From positions 8,096,329-8,160,328 of the forward strand of contig OZ024794.1 in NCBI GenBank assembly GCA_964017045.1: a stretch of 64,000 bases of DNA. The letters run 5' to 3'. How positions within the stretch are numbered: the stretch's first letter is position 1; each line of letters opens with the position of its first letter. The notes below the pieces were generated by a model that worked only from the letters and a program-made list of their open reading frames with translations, searched no databases and was not told the DNA's origin. The translations under genes and the position numbers were made by a program. This document shows, piece after piece, positions 25,241-36,734 of the stretch. This DNA is from Omphiscola glabra (lineage: Eukaryota > Mollusca > Gastropoda > Lymnaeidae).

Positions 25241-25430
25241 ATGGGGAGCCAAGTAATGTCGTCGAAATAACTGATACATTATTTGATGATGCCAATCACG
25301 TATTTACACAATTTATTTCCAAATACAATAGAGAATTCAATTTAAAAGCCAGAATGAACTCTCATTATTGTCAGAACATCTGTCTCTTCAGCTCTAAATT
25401 CGTATAAGATCCCACCTTTAGAGATCTACA

Positions 25431-25815
25431 ACCTCATAACATACCAGAATTAAATACATAAGCCCCGAAAATAATCCAACCTTAAAGATATATCTACGCC
25501 TATAAAATCCAGGCCTTAAGAACATAGCGCCTTTTAATTGCCCCACTCTTAAAGTCATACGCCCTTAAAGTGCCCCACTCTTAAAGTCATACGCCCTTAT
25601 AAAATTCCAACCTAAAAGACCTACACCATGTGTAGCATCCCACCCTTGCAGACATACAGCATTACTATGTTTGACCCATTAAAACCTACATACGTATTAC
25701 ATCTTATTTTTTGTGACCTACACTATTATAACATCCAAACTCTAAGACCTGCACCCTTATAACCTACCAACCTTAGAGACCTACACCCTTATAACATACC
25801 AACCTTAGAGACCTA
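25431..25815. repeat. Degenerate tandem repeat, about 30 bp
   Basis: The words accttagagacctacaccc, cttataacataccaa and cccactcttaaagtcatacg recur with variable spacing. This looks like an old array with indels. Only the last copies (25745-25815) are clearly periodic, at 32 bp. Confidence 0.6.
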
Positions 25816-26119
25816 CAACAATTGAGACACTCTCACGAATTCCCACGATTGTTGAAAGAGAAAGAAACCACAACTTTCTCACGAGACTGTGAGACAACGT
25901 TATCAGACTTTGCTGTTTAGGGAGGAAGACATTGCTGCGAGTGACTGAATGTATGGCGGGTGTGGTCGAACTATGTTAGACACCTTACATAAGTAGCTGG
26001 GGCGTACTGGAAGGTACAGCAGACAGTGAAATGATAAAGGCTTTTGGGACGTCTCAATAAATTGGTCTTCAGGAGAGGAAGTTAAACAAGATTGATTTGA
26101 AAACAACACGTCAGCCATC
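25816..26119. other. Single-copy spacer
   Basis: Nothing recognised in about 300 bases. Confidence 0.5.
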
Positions 26120-26785
26120 TTCATGGAGGGTTCGGGTTGTTTGGGGTTTGTTAGGTTTGTGGATCAGGGTTGGAATCAGAGTGTGGATCCGCGTGTGGAT
26201 CAGAGTGGCGGTCAGGGTTGGGGATTATAGTGTGGCTAAGGGTGTGGATAAGGTTGGGGATCAGGGTGGGGAAGGGATTGAGTATCAAGGAGGGGATCGG
26301 ATTGGATATCATTGGTGGGGATCAGAGGGGGAATTGGAGTGGCAATGAGGGCGGAGATTAGAAATGGGATGAGGGTTATGATCAGAGTCGGATTAGGGTG
26401 TGGATTATAGTGGTGAGCAGAGTGGGGTTTAGGTTAGGGATCAGGGTATCAATCAGTGTGGGGATTGGAGTGGGGATCGTAGTAGTGATCAGAGTGAGTA
26501 TAAGGGCTTGGGTTCAGATCGGAGAGTGGCTGCGGAATAATATTTTGGGGATCAGGTTTGAGGATCAATTGGGGATAGGAGGATTGATCGGAGTAGGGAT
26601 AGGAGGATTGATCGGAGTAGTGATTGGAGGATTGATCAGAGTAGGGATTTAATTAGGTACCAGGTTCTGGGGGTCAGGGTATGGATCAGGTTATGGGGGT
26701 CAGGGTAGGGATCAGGCTTTGGGGGTCAGGGTAGGGATCAGGTTTTGGGGGTCAGGGTAGGGATCAGGTTTTGGGGAACAGGTAA
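26120..26785. repeat. G-rich minisatellites (12-18 bp and 26 bp)
   Basis: Bases 26150-26655 hold degenerate ggggatcagagt-like units. Bases 26660-26780 hold five 26-bp units containing gggggtcagggtagggatca. The + strand is strongly G-rich with closely spaced GGG runs. Overlapping + frames stay open only because of repeat composition. Confidence 0.88.
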
Positions 26786-26876
26786 ATATGCAATACCTTT
26801 CCCCTAACAAAAAATTTCCAATATATTGCTTTATGCACACCTGTCAACAATCGTTTTGTCTTTGATCTTAGTGTAC

Positions 26877-27250
26877 TGACCGCCCATACTTCATTTTGCC
26901 ACTGACCACCCATCCTTCACTTTGCCACTGACCACACATCCTTCACTTTGGCACTGACCACCCATCCTTCACTTTGCCCTTGACCACACATCCTTCACTT
27001 TGCCACTGACCGCCCATCCTTCACTTTGCCACTGATCGCCCATCCTTTACTTTGCCATTGACCGCCCATCCTTCACTTTGCCACTGACCGCCCATCCTTC
27101 ACTATGCTACTGACCACCCATCCTTCACTTTGCCACTGACCACCCATCCTTCACTTTGCCACTGACCGCCCATCCTTCACTTTGCCACTGACCACCCATC
27201 CTTGGCTTTGCCACTGACCACCCATCCTTCACTTTGCCACTGACCACATG
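26877..27250. repeat. 26-bp minisatellite
   Basis: About 14 copies of gaccacccatccttcacttt plus gccact. The cgcccat and cacacat variants are mixed along the array. Confidence 0.95.
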
Positions 27251-27594
27251 TCCCTGTCTTTCCCATTGGTTTAGTTTCGCTGTGGCCCTACTGATTTAAT
27301 TTTTTTCAAGAAATATTGGCCTTTTGAACAAAGGTTTATTGATTTGACCAGAACTACACATTCATGTGATGAAAATCTAAAACAACTGACATTCATACAT
27401 TTCTGACACGGTAGGCCGAGAGGAAATTTACAACTCAAAAGAATCTTGTTATTGCAATAAAAAAATCCATGATATCTTTTCATTCCTCTTACTAAGAATA
27501 ATACTAAATTTATGTTGTGAAGTGTACAAATTGTGTTTGCTTTTGTGGTAAGTGATGTGTGTAACTGAAAGTGAATAGATTTCTAAATATACCC
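27251..27594. other. Single-copy spacer
   Basis: Nothing recognised. The following hAT insertion sits in this DNA. Confidence 0.5.
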
Positions 27595-27602
27595 AGCCCT
27601 GC
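27595..27602. repeat. Left copy of 8-bp target-site duplication
   Basis: agccctgc abuts the CAGTG end and is identical to 30548-30555. Confidence 0.9.
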
Positions 27603-28504
27603 CAGTGTTTCTTTCAGGCATACCTCCGGGGGGCAACTGCCCCCCCCCGGAGCAAGTCAAGTGCCCCCCGGGGGAAAATGTGTAAGAAAAAATAATTTTT
27701 AAAAAAAAAATTACTCTAAATTTAATTTTTATAAAATTTTTAAAAGTTATTGAAATGTGTGCCTTCAATCGATTACAATTATTGGAACAAATAAAATATC
27801 GCTTTGTTCGATATATATTGATGATCCATAGCGTTCAGGTTAATCTTGTTACAGGCTCGCAGAAATCGATTATAAATAATATTATGGTATTGTTTTGAAA
27901 ATTGGCCGCTCCTGATCATAAGTTAAATCTTACTTTTTTTTGATTCGCAGATATCGGTATCTTTTATTTAATTACATTCTGCAGCTGCAAAAGTTGAAAG
28001 ACTTTTAAATAACCCTGTATTAAAATACCTTTTCATCGATATAAATGTCTGTAAATTAAATATAGTTCTTGCTAAGAAATAAACATGTGCAATCTCAGTC
28101 AATCTGTTTTCAAATTATATTGTATAATAGCATCATGCTTTAAAAAATCATTTTTAGCAAACATTTTAATGTAGTAGATTTTATAGATGTATGCTGACAT
28201 AGATAAAATGAAAATTTAAAAATAATAATAATAATAATTTTTTTTTTTTAAATTAGAAATTTACCGGTTACATACAAATAGTGGACATTTCATCATAATT
28301 ATTAAAGCGAGTGTTTCTAATTTTTTAACACAGTTTCGGGAACAGAGTAAAATGATTTTTTAAAAAAATAGTCTTTATTTATTAAATCCCCAATGACTTT
28401 TCTCTGCTAATATAATAATAATAAACAATCTTCCCCAGCTGTTTGAACTATTTAAAAAAAAATATTTTAAGATGATAATCCAGTAGAAAGAATATATATA
28501 TTTA

Positions 28505-29445
28505 AACAACGTCTGCCCCTAGGTTTCTGCCTGTAGATCGTTTTTGTTGCTCCAGAATCCGGCATCCTTTCAATGTGTCCTGCCTAGGGCAGTCTGCCTT
28601 TTTTTTATATTGTTGTGACTATGGATGAGTATTTGTACAATTGATATAGCTCTTAGTTTGTACGGATTCCCAAAAACAATATTGTCTATCATCGGGTCAT
28701 ATATTTAGCAGGTTCTCTGCTTTTCTGGTAGGAACCAAGTATCACTACTGGTCTTGTGATAGTTGTGTATACTGCCTTCTTTGTTCCCTTAGCGAGATTT
28801 TTGCTTTGAAGTAGCTTTTTTAAATTGAAATAAGAACGGTTGCACGCTGTTATTCTTTCTTGCACCTCCGATTGTATTCCCTCTTGCTTATTTATAGTCA
28901 CCCCTAGATATTTTAAAGTAGCTACCCTCTCAAAGGCGTAGATGTTCATATTGATGAAGTCATCAGTGAGTATTTCCTGACATTATCATAAATATTGCCT
29001 TCGCTTTATTTACATCAAGACCAGCTTTGACCGTCACATCTTCAAGTTCCCTGAAAGTTTTAATTATATCATCAATGTTGTTTCTACCATTAGCGCTATA
29101 TCGTCTGTGTAGGCCAGGTATTGCAGTGGGTGGCTTTATAAAGTTCCTTATGGTTGTTCTGTACCACCTCTCAGGTGCTCACACGTATGTTTCTAATGCT
29201 TTTTTCTAAAGTGATGTTGAAAATGATACACGGATTTCCTTGTCTGAGGCCCAGATTGATTGGGAACTCCCTCAAGTACTCCCTCTGTACTTTGATTCTA
29301 CTTTTGTAGTTATGCATCGTCATATGTATGAGTCGGGTAAGTTTGTTAAGGACTCCAAGTTCCAGCACAGCATCGTTCATGTATTTCCTGTCTATGCTAT
29401 CATAACCTGATTTGTAGTCCACATATAGTTGGTGTATGTTGATGT
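28505..29445 (-). pseudogene. Decayed non-LTR reverse transcriptase (RTE-like)
   Basis: Read on the minus strand in shifting frames, the blocks come in the right order for an RT. VDYKSGYDSIDRKYM (near 29415) and NLGLRQGNPC (near 29235) are palm blocks. Next come YTDDIAL (near 29105, the YxDD catalytic box), NIDDIIKTFRELED and KAGLDVNKAK (near 29020), and LKYLGVTINKQ (near 28915). LLQSKNLAKGTKKAVY and RPVV follow (near 28760), then GHIERMPDSGATKTIYRQ (near 28540). At least three frameshifts and several stops make it inactive. The clade is inferred from the block wording. It lies inside the hAT insertion, so it entered that element or was carried by it. 5' and 3' limits are uncertain. Confidence 0.85.
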
Positions 29446-30125
29446 ATTCTTAGCATTTTTCTACGAGACATCTAACAGTAAATATATGAACGTTTGAAAT
29501 GCCCCTTCACACTATGTCTTAAAGATACATTGAATACAGTGCATGATACCCTCACTAGGTAACTCTTGTTACCAGTGAAATATCCGCATCAACACCAGGC
29601 ACAGAAACATTGCAAATGCCATCTACATTCATATGAGCCATAAAGATCAATAAATTGATCGTGGGCCCTTAATAGACAGAAAAAGAAGAAGAAAAATTTG
29701 CACCACAATGCATCACTGCATTTTGAATTTATTATTTTTAAATTAAGGTGACCCCTGCCCTCACTTTTGCTCAAACTCTTCGGATTCCTCAATTTCTGCT
29801 ACCCCCCCCCCCCTTTTTTTTTCCCTTGACGTCGATCAATGTGACTACCGGGTTGAAGCTAATCTTGTGTCAAATGATTTTCTTCGGCACACCACAACCA
29901 GAATGAATTTAGTTTGTGTCTGGCACTGGTCGCCATAATGCCTCCCCCGACGCTTGAAAAATTATTTCCCCCGATCAAATGAAAGTCTTATCAAAACATT
30001 CGAATCATGTATACTCCAAAATGCACCTTTTGATTGTTAAACAATCACACATTTTCTGCTGCCCTACTTCCCGATAAAAATTACTTACCATGACAGCCAA
30101 ATTTGGTGCTGATATATACACTGCC

Positions 30126-30478
30126 CAGTGGCGTGCCTAGTGTTATCGCCACCCTAGGTGGGTTAACTTTTTTGCCACGCTACCTTTCTCGATAGAAACT
30201 CTGGAGATGTCCGAAAATCCCGCCGCTCTATCTAAAGAAAAAATTACACCTGGGAAGACCAAATGTTCGCCCCTCCCCCCCACTTCTACGTCACTGACGT
30301 GAGTCTTTGATGACAGGGGACAAGCATTTTTACACCCCACCCCCCACCCCCCCCCGCTAAACTCTGAAACCTATTATTTTCATCCATTAACACTATAGCC
30401 CATTAGATGCCCCCGCTAGTCTGGCGCCCGGGGACATATGTCCCATCTGCCACCCCTTAGCTACGCCTCTGGCCACTG
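30126..30478. mobile_element. Second hAT-like element nested in the hAT insertion
   Basis: The left edge reads CAGTGGCGTGCCTAG. The right edge, reverse-complemented, reads CAGTGGCCAGAGGCGTAG, both like the CAGTGGCGTAGCTAG termini common in hAT MITEs. The interior has the ggcgcccggggacatatgtc motif often seen in that group. The right boundary is uncertain. acactgcc before the left end and gcactgcc at 30487-30494 match 7 of 8, which would put the end at 30486. Confidence 0.5.
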
Positions 30479-30547
30479 AAAAACTGGCACTGCCCCCCCG
30501 AACGTCAAAAGTGCCCCCTCGGGGGAAAATTTCTGAAAGAAACACTG

Positions 30548-30555
30548 AGCCCTGC
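30548..30555. repeat. Right copy of 8-bp target-site duplication
   Basis: agccctgc follows the CACTG end and is identical to 27595-27602. Confidence 0.9.
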
Positions 30556-30723
30556 CTCCTCTTTGCTTCTGTTATCTTAATTACATATCTGTAAAATCAG
30601 GTGGAATGTGGTCCGAGGATTGTTATGAATTGTGGGTAAAAAAATCGATATGATTTCATGATATTGACTTTTAATGAAAGTAATACTTGAAATCTTTGAA
30701 TAGTACATAAGTTATCAGGTTGT

Positions 30724-30893
30724 TCTCTCGCTCACTACCTCATCTCTCCCTCTCTCTCTTTTATCTCTCTCTTTTATCTCTCTCTTTTATCTCTCTTTTT
30801 TATCGTTCTCTCTCTTTCATCTCTCTCAGTCTCTTTCATCTCTCTTTCATCTCTCTCTCTCTCTATCTCTCACTTTTTCTCTCTCTCTAGCCT
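30724..30893. repeat. Pyrimidine (CT)n-rich tract
   Basis: An almost pure C/T strand of about 170 bases with recurring ctctcttttatct words, a potential triplex-forming tract. Confidence 0.9.
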
Positions 30894-31020
30894 CATCTAC
30901 TTCTTAAATACATGTTTGTACAAAAGTGTTTACTATGTATCTAGTATAAATACAAGTCTCCGTGCGTCGACCCAAATCAGTAAAAGGTAAAAATGATCTC
31001 GTCTGACATGTAAGTCGGGT

Positions 31021-31137
31021 CTACAACCTACTACAGGTAGTATTACTGTATTACAGGCAGTATAATTGGTAGTATTACGGTAGTATTACAGGTAGTATAA
31101 ATGGTAGTATTACTGGTAGTATTAAAAAAACTGGTAG
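31021..31137. repeat. ggtagtatta(c/t) tandem repeat
   Basis: About eight copies of a 10-15-base unit with the core ggtagtatta. Confidence 0.8.
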
Positions 31138-31289
31138 CAGCCGTTGTCATTAAGCTTATTATCAAACTTAGTTCAAACATCCCGAAATGCAATAGCATGT
31201 GTTTTGTCATATGTCAGTACTGTCCTAATTATTAAGACCAGTAAAACTCTTTCCAGGGTATCTGAGTTCAAGTTGTATTGATCCCGGGT

Positions 31290-31385
31290 ACGGCAGTAAA
31301 GTATGGTATCAGAGTATGGAAGCAGATTATGCCAGCAGAGTATGGCTGCAGAGTATAGCTGCAGAGCATGGTAGCAGAGTATGTT
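31290..31385. repeat. 13-14-bp minisatellite
   Basis: Seven copies of gcagagtatggct with variants. Confidence 0.85.
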
Positions 31386-31890
31386 TGACAATGTACCAGG
31401 AAAAGTCAGTCAAATGAATCAGTAAATTATGTTACAGTTGAGTTCATATAGCAAACAATCTATTGGTTTACCTTACCAATCTGTGAAATTTAGCGTAATC
31501 GACTCCTAGTCCCAAGGTAAAGCTACACCAAGTTCATAGATGACACCAAAACACGATTGTATTATCCAGGTCTTAGCCTGAGGAAGGTAAGAACAACATC
31601 TTGATCAGGCCTCCCAGATTTAAACATTATCTTTTGCACCCAAATCCCCCCCCCAACCCTCATACCAGGCCCGACTGTAAGAGAACATTTTTAGATGTGT
31701 ACACAAGTCTATCGATCATTAATCTGTGTCGCTGCTGGTTGTGTTTGCAAAGTTGAAGACTTACTCTGAACTACAATCACGAACGTGCCACTGGTTTATG
31801 TGTGTTTATGTTACTGGTAGGTCACACTATACACTGCTTTGTGGTCTAAGCATGGATATATGAGTATTTACCACTGTTGGAGATCTGGGT
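31386..31890. other. Single-copy spacer
   Basis: Nothing recognised in about 500 bases. Confidence 0.5.
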
Positions 31891-32195
31891 ATTTCATACA
31901 TGGACATATGGGTATGTCATACATGGGCTTATGGGTATGTCATACATGGGCATATGGGTATGTCATACATGGGCTTATGGGTATGTCATACATGGACATA
32001 TGGGTATGTCATACATGGGCATATACGTATGTCATACATGGGTATATGGGTATGTCATACATGGGCATATGGGTATGTCATACATGGGCATATGGGTATG
32101 TCATACATGGGCATATGGGTATGTCATACATGGGCATATGTGTGTGTCATACATGGGTATATGGGTATGTCATACATGGGCATATGTGTGTGTCA
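31891..32195. repeat. 23-bp minisatellite
   Basis: About 13 copies of a unit containing gcatatgggtatgtcataca. Three + frames are open (up to 133 codons) because 23 is not a multiple of three and the unit lacks stops. The related 26-bp array follows. Confidence 0.96.
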
Positions 32196-32249
32196 CACTG
32201 TTCCACACACTTAAATCTAAAACTATACTATATCTTGTGATCTAAACAT

Positions 32250-32650
32250 GGTCATATGAGTATGTAAACATGGACACATAGATATGTCTTAGTGTTGGAC
32301 ATATGGGTATATTTCACTGTTGAACATATTGGTATGTCTCACTATTGGACCCATGCGGATGTCTCACCAATGGGCACATGTGTATGTCTCTCTATTGGAC
32401 CCATGAGGATGTCTCACCAGTGGGCACATGGGTATGTCTCACTATTGGACTAATGCGGATGTCTCACCAATGGTCACATGGGTATGTCTCTCTATTGGAC
32501 CCATGCGGATGTCTCAAAATTGGACATATGGGTATGTCTCAAAATTGGACACATGGGTATGTCTCTCTATTGGACACATGAGTAGGTCTCACTATTAGAC
32601 ACATGGGTATTTCTCACCAATGGACACATGGGTATGCCTCACTGTTGTAC
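32250..32650. repeat. 26-bp minisatellite related to the preceding one
   Basis: About 15 copies containing ggacacatgggtatgtctca plus ctattg or ccaatg. It shares the catatgggtatgtc core with the 23-bp array 60 bases upstream. The two are probably descendants of one unit with a 3-base length change. Confidence 0.93.
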
Positions 32651-32840
32651 AGAGCCATTCATCAGCACAAACTTCCAAGAAACTATTTTTATAACATGAT
32701 TTATTGCAAGTGAGTGATCTCAACAAACAGCATAACACCATCCATGTTTTAAAATGTTTTCCTAATGCAAGAAAAGTGTCCTTCGGAAGGCCACCGAAGT
32801 GAAGTCCTGGGGCTTTGAGACATCAATGTATTATTAGGCG

Positions 32841-33243
32841 GCAGTCATCAGTGACAGATGTCATCATAGGCCGCTGTAATTAGTGACGGATTTCATCAGT
32901 GACAAATGACATCAGTGGTGGCAGTATTCAGTCATCAGTTACGGCTTTCATCAGTGGTGTATGTCATCAGTGATGGATGTCATCAGTGGTGGATGTCATC
33001 AGTGGTGGACGTCTTCACTGGCGGGTGTCATCATTTGCAGCAGTCATCAGTTGCGGATGTCATTAGTGGCGCATGTCATCAGTGGCGGATATCATCAGTT
33101 GTGGCAGTTATCAGTGGCGGGTGTCATTTTCGCGACAGTCATCAGTGGCGGATGTCCTCAGTGGCGGATGTCATCAGTGGTGGATGTCAGTGATGGATGT
33201 AATCAGTGGCAGATGTCATCAGTGGCGGATGTCAGCAGTAGAT
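32841..33243. repeat. 16-bp minisatellite
   Basis: About 24 copies of gtcatcagtggtggat (exact 16-base spacing at 32963, 32979 and 32995). Decay increases toward the left edge. Confidence 0.93.
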
Positions 33244-33856
33244 GACGACAAGATTGAATGATTATGTTATACGTTCAATAAGAACGTTTGGATTAATTGT
33301 TCTTTGTCACATCCTTAACTGACGCTATATAGTTAACCTACTGGCCACATGGCCACGTATTAGACCATATTGTTTTAGTGTTATTTTGGAAGGGTTAGTC
33401 CAGTAAAATATATTTAGTGCTTTATGAGACCATATCTTCACACCGAAAAGGTTCATTTAATGGTTACAGAAATGTCTGACAAAATCACTTTTTGTATTTT
33501 CATTCCTATTTTATCTAGAATCTTTAGATTCACGAGATTGTGTTGTAATTTTTGTTTAGCCTTATTCGAGCACCTCTATTTTAATACATTAAAGTTAACG
33601 TATTTAATTTTATTTTTTTACATTTAATAAAAAAATTGATTATGTTCAACTAATCATATCATAGCATTTGAAATGTTTGCGAGCACACATTGTGTACAAA
33701 ATGTACATCTGAGAATTTCGGTTCGGATCAAATCTGTACAATACGGCGTCAGGTCAAGGACCTTAAACGCATTTGAGACTGTGAGAAAGTACTCACATCT
33801 TCTATTTGTTGTGTTGAGCAGATTTAAAATGAGGACCGGGCAGTCATGCGAATACA
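33244..33856. other. Single-copy AT-rich DNA
   Basis: Opposed 67- and 69-codon ORFs at 33654-33882 have no recognisable domain. I do not call a gene. Confidence 0.5.
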
Positions 33857-34235
33857 CGTCGACTGTTCTTTCGCCACACTAATCAAATCTCTGAGACAAG
33901 AGCAATAACGGTACGGGTCGACTGCTCTTTCGCCACACCCACACTAATCAAATCTCTGAGACAAGAGACAACAGCGGTACGGGTCGACTGCTCTTTCGCC
34001 ACACTAATCAAATCTCTGAGACAAGAGCAATAACGGTACGGGTCGACTGCTCTTTCGCCACAGCCACACTAATCAAATCTCTGAGACAAGAGACAACAGC
34101 CGTACGGGTCGATTGCTCTTTCGCCACAGCCACACTAATCCAATCTCTGAGACAAGAGACAACAGCCGTACGGGTCGATTGCTCTTTCGCCACAGCCACA
34201 CTAATCCAATCTCTGAGACAAGAGCAATAACCGTA
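33857..34235. repeat. 60-66-bp minisatellite
   Basis: Six copies share gctctttcgccaca and aatctctgagacaagag. Spacings are 65, 60, 65, 66 and 66 bases, because of an optional cagcca or caccca insert and a caataac/acaacagc switch. Confidence 0.95.
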
Positions 34236-34292
34236 CGTGTGTCCATGACATGGGTTGGAGAGTACGTGTGTCCATGACATGGGCTGGAGAGT
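34230..34292. repeat. 32-bp duplication
   Basis: Two copies containing tgtccatgacatggg directly abut the preceding array. Confidence 0.85.
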
Positions 34293-34579
34293 TTCGTTTT
34301 AAACTTATACATTTTACTTGTTAGGCAGACTTAAACAACGACTACGGACTAAATTCACGCGTTAGTTTTCTTTTTCCGAGCAGACGTAAGTTTAGTTTAG
34401 TGAACACATTCAAAATACTCCAGACATCGTTACTTTGGGTCTCTTTGACAACTTTTCATCATCTGCACTAATCATAAATGTTCAAATTTGTTCCTTTTCT
34501 GTTCACATTTGTTTTTTGTTGTTTTTTTTAATTCAGTATCTACATCAAACATACTAAATTTAAAGTGATACCGGCCCAG

Positions 34580-34583
<4 letters not shown>

Positions 34584-34611
<28 letters not shown>

Positions 34612-34625
34612 GGGGGGGGGGGGGG
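34584..34625. repeat. T28-G14 homopolymer junction
   Basis: A run of about 28 T is followed directly by about 14 G. Exact lengths in assembled DNA are unreliable. Confidence 0.9.
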
Positions 34626-34631
34626 TAAAGG

Positions 34632-34720
34632 GATTGCATTCGATCAGTTAATCCACATAGGGGATTAAATTCGAACAGTTAATCCACGCGGAGAATACAT
34701 TCGTTCAGTTAATCCGTTGT
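34632..34720. repeat. About 37-bp tandem repeat
   Basis: Three imperfect copies around cattcg(a/t)(t/a)cagttaatcc. Confidence 0.75.
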
Positions 34721-34876
34721 AATTTTCGACTAACATTTAAGGACGCTAATCCTGGCTTAAGGACTTAAGTACGTTTTAATTACAATGAAAACAAGCCGTA
34801 ATTTTTTCATCTATGTGCCTACGGCAAAAGAGTTATGGCCCGGACTAACGATTTCCATTTGATGCTTCTGTCTGTA

Positions 34877-35289
34877 CTTTTCCAGCCTTATCCCCTCTTT
34901 TCAAAAAGTCACTCCATCCGCTGTCAATGAAACATACTAAACAACTTTTCCAGCTTTATCCCCTCTTTCCAGCCAGTCACTCCATCCGCTGTCAATGAAA
35001 CATACTAAACAACTTTTCCAGCTTTATCCCCTCTTTCCAGCCAGTCACTCCATCCGCTGTCAATGAAACATACTAAACAACTTTTCCAGCTTTATCCCCT
35101 CTTTCCAGCCAGTCACTCCATCCGCTGTCAATGAAACATACTAAACAACTTTTCCAGCTTTATCCCCTCTTTCCAGCCAGTCACTCCATCCGCTGTCAAT
35201 GAAACATACTAAACAACTTTTCCAGCTTTATCCCCTCTTTCCAACAAGTCACTCCATCCGCTGTCAATGAAACATACTAAACAACTTTA
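34877..35289. repeat. 68-bp minisatellite
   Basis: Six copies contain tcactccatccgctgtcaat and aaacatactaaacaac. The inner four are essentially identical, and the first and last units carry the substitutions. This is typical of recent unequal exchange. Confidence 0.97.
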
Positions 35290-35774
35290 AGTATTCAGAA
35301 CATTTTTATTTTTCCACTGGAGTTGTACTGCTACTCTAGATTATATATTGAGTTTGTACCGTCAGGTTAAGCAATTTTTAGAATTTCTCTACTAGATGGT
35401 TCTAATATAATCCCTATATATGGGCCGGCAGCTTTCCTAACTGGGAAAGATTTTTTTGGGATAATTTCTTTAGACAGATACGAGACGTGAAATATTTGTA
35501 CAAGATTGTACTCTTTATGTGTGTCTGTGTACATTTATTATTTGTATTTTTCTAAGAATTTACCTTTTCATTTGCTGTAAGTTGATATACATTTTTTGTT
35601 TCTGTATATTTCAATTTGTATAGAAACTTAATAGTCTATTTATATTGAATATTGTTAAAATCACTAGCTTTGCTATTGTTGCTTCTGTGTACACTGGTTG
35701 TCAGTCCTTGGCTTCGTCGTGTTCATTCTACGAGTCAAATCTTAACATCGATTACATTTTTTAATTCCATTTGA
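35290..35774. other. Single-copy AT-rich spacer
   Basis: Nothing recognised. Confidence 0.5.
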
Positions 35775-36525
35775 TTGGATATGAATCCTTTCTTTAACAA
35801 CATCTCAATGGATATGACTTTTTTCTTTAACAACATCTCAATGGATATGACTTTTTTCTTTAACAACATCTCAATGGATATGACTCCTTTCTTTAACAAC
35901 ATCTCAATGGAAATGACTCCTTTCTTTAACAACATCTCAATGGATATGAATCATTTCTTTAACAACATCTCAATGGAAATGATTCCTTTCTTTAACAACA
36001 TCTCAATAGAAAATGAACCATTTCTTTAACAACATCTCAATGGAAATGATTCCTTTCTTTAACAACATCTCAATGGATATGACTCCTTTCTTTAACAACA
36101 TCTCAATGGAAATGACTCCTTTCTTTAACAACATCTCAATGGATATGACTCCTTTCTTTAACAACATCTCAATGGAAATGACTCCTTTCTTTAACAACAT
36201 CTCAATGGATATGACTCCTTTCTTTAACAACATCTCAATGGAAATGATTCCTTTCTTTAACAGCATCTCAATGGATATGAATCCTTTCTTTAACAACATC
36301 TCAATGGTTATGACTCCTTTCTTTAACAACATCTCATTGGCTATGACTCCTTTCTTTAACAGCATCTCAATGGATATGAATCCTTTCTTTAACAACATCT
36401 CAATGGCTATGACTCCTTTCTTTAACAGCATCTCAATGGATATGACTCCTTTCTTTAACAACATCTCAATGGATATGACTCCTTTCTTTAACAACATCTC
36501 GACGGATATGAAACCTTTATTTAAG
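35775..36525. repeat. 33-bp minisatellite, open on both strands
   Basis: About 23 copies contain ctttctttaacaacatctca and a variable atg(g/a)(a/c/t)tatga block. 33 bases are 11 codons, so long ORFs appear on both strands (179 codons +, 176 codons -), encoding NNISMDMTPFF and LLKKGVISIEM repeats. Differences between units do not favour third positions in either frame, so I treat both as chance ORFs. Confidence 0.95.
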
Positions 36526-36734
36526 CAGTGCACAGACGGATTCGTGGCATAGGGGGACTACTAAATGTATCTGGTTTGCATTTTGAATTGGTACTTCAAC
36601 CAAGCTATCTTCATTAACATTAAACAGGTGCTATTAAGGTTTCACTAATAGGGTTCTAATAATAATGAAGAAAATCTCTCGTACTACCTATGGTTTTACC
36701 AGAATCATTTAGGTGGCATAACATTTGTTGATGA

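Larger units (their letters stand above)
27603..30547. mobile_element. hAT-superfamily DNA transposon insertion, composite, 2945 bp
   Basis: The ends are a perfect 15-bp inverted repeat, CAGTGTTTCTTTCAG at 27603-27617 and its reverse complement at 30533-30547. They are flanked by a perfect 8-bp direct duplication, agccctgc, at 27595-27602 and 30548-30555. An 8-bp duplication with CAGTG-type ends is the hAT hallmark. Both ends also share a GC-rich subterminal block (about 27630-27680 and 30490-30530, with agtgcccccc and cgggggaaaat). I find no transposase ORF. The inside holds an AT-rich stretch, a decayed reverse transcriptase and a second hAT-like piece, so it is non-autonomous or a host for later insertions. 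Confidence 0.92.
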
